From NCBI RefSeq assembly GCF_000208865.1, contig NC_018398.1:4736710-4800709 (forward strand): a stretch of 64,000 bases of DNA, written 5' to 3'. Below are positions 63,632-64,000 of the stretch, piece after piece; within the stretch, counting starts at the first letter, position 1, and every line of letters begins with the position of its first letter. This DNA is from Neospora caninum Liverpool. Its lineage: Eukaryota > Apicomplexa > Conoidasida > Eucoccidiorida > Sarcocystidae. The position numbers and the translations under genes were made by a program. A model generated the notes under the pieces. That model had not been told where the DNA came from and made no database searches. It worked only from the letters and a program-made list of their open reading frames with translations.

Positions 63632-64000
63632 AAGACGGCAATTCCTGCTGGGAAAATGAAGTGTTAGAGGAGTGCGTTGTCGCCGTCTATGGCGGAAGGT
63701 TGTTACCCAGTGAGAAGTGTCTTTTCCATTTAGCAGGAATGTGGCTTTATGTGTATATAATGTAGATACTCGAGAGAGGGTTAGTGCCGGAAACCGGATG
63801 GGGTATAGAAGTTGCAGTGCACCACTGGCTTCGACGTAAGTGCCTCCGCCGAATACGTTCTTCTGGGCGAGTCGTCTCTAGTTGGCGTTACGTAGATGCG
63901 AAAAGAACGTTAACCTCGACCTCGAAAGCATCCTCGAGGGAAGTTCAATGACTTCGGTCTCTGCCGACCTTCGGCTTGACACCACAGTCAAAGAGTCGAA
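63632..64000. other. 3' flank of the K/R-rich gene
   Basis: Non-coding as far as can be seen; it should hold the 3' UTR. A TATATAATGTAGA stretch lies near 63,754-63,766. No further gene start is visible before the window ends. Confidence 0.5.

Noticed and set aside
1..64000. CRISPR arrays, rRNA genes, bacterial-type operons, transposase genes or tRNA genes
   Set aside because: None was recognised. I scanned by eye for tRNA B-box-like strings and regular spaced repeats and saw no convincing candidate, but a tRNA could be missed without a covariance-model search.

Overview
The window looks like nuclear DNA of a tissue-cyst coccidian, Toxoplasma gondii or a close relative such as Hammondia or Neospora. 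This rests on large intron-containing genes with serine/alanine/arginine-rich low-complexity coding stretches, AT microsatellites placed in introns and flanks, start contexts of the gCAAAATGg type, and small secreted lineage-specific proteins. Species and strain cannot be fixed from the sequence alone. Gene models were built by hand from splice sites, reading phase and conserved motifs; there is no transcript evidence.

Left part (1-17 kb). At the edge lies the 3' end of a CRIPT homologue (+, 180-786, two exons seen, 5' end outside the window). Next is a complete seven-exon alpha/beta hydrolase of the hormone-sensitive-lipase type (-, 2387-6955, about 681 aa). From 7 to 9.5 kb only weak coding signal is visible on the minus strand. 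From 10.4 to 15.4 kb there are three related minus-strand copies of a small secreted cysteine-rich protein: one intact 232-aa gene, one copy whose first exon is not located, and one copy with a frameshift.

Middle (17-36 kb). A TBCK homologue (pseudokinase + TBC + rhodanese) occupies 17,470-28,701 on the minus strand, with AT microsatellites in its introns. About 7.5 kb without a recognisable gene then separates it from the divergent plus-strand genes.

Right part (36-64 kb). A very large Unkempt-like gene (+, 36,179-49,035, about 3,551 aa) carries six CCCH zinc fingers, a long disordered middle with recurring L-W-G motifs and a RING-H2-like finger. Two of its introns appear to be GC-AG introns with the same 10-base donor. 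It is followed by a PAT1 decapping-activator homologue (+, 53,111-59,455, about 1,518 aa) whose first intron contains a perfect 17-bp hairpin. Near the right end is a secreted lysine/arginine-rich coiled-coil protein with an internal duplication (+, 63,035-63,631).

Three neighbouring genes have homologues in mRNA fate: TBCK (FERRY complex, mRNA transport), Unkempt (translation and deadenylation control) and PAT1 (decapping). This may be chance, since eukaryotic neighbours need not be functionally linked. The most unusual items are the tandem cysteine-rich family, the paired GC-AG introns, the intronic hairpin and the repeated LWG motifs.
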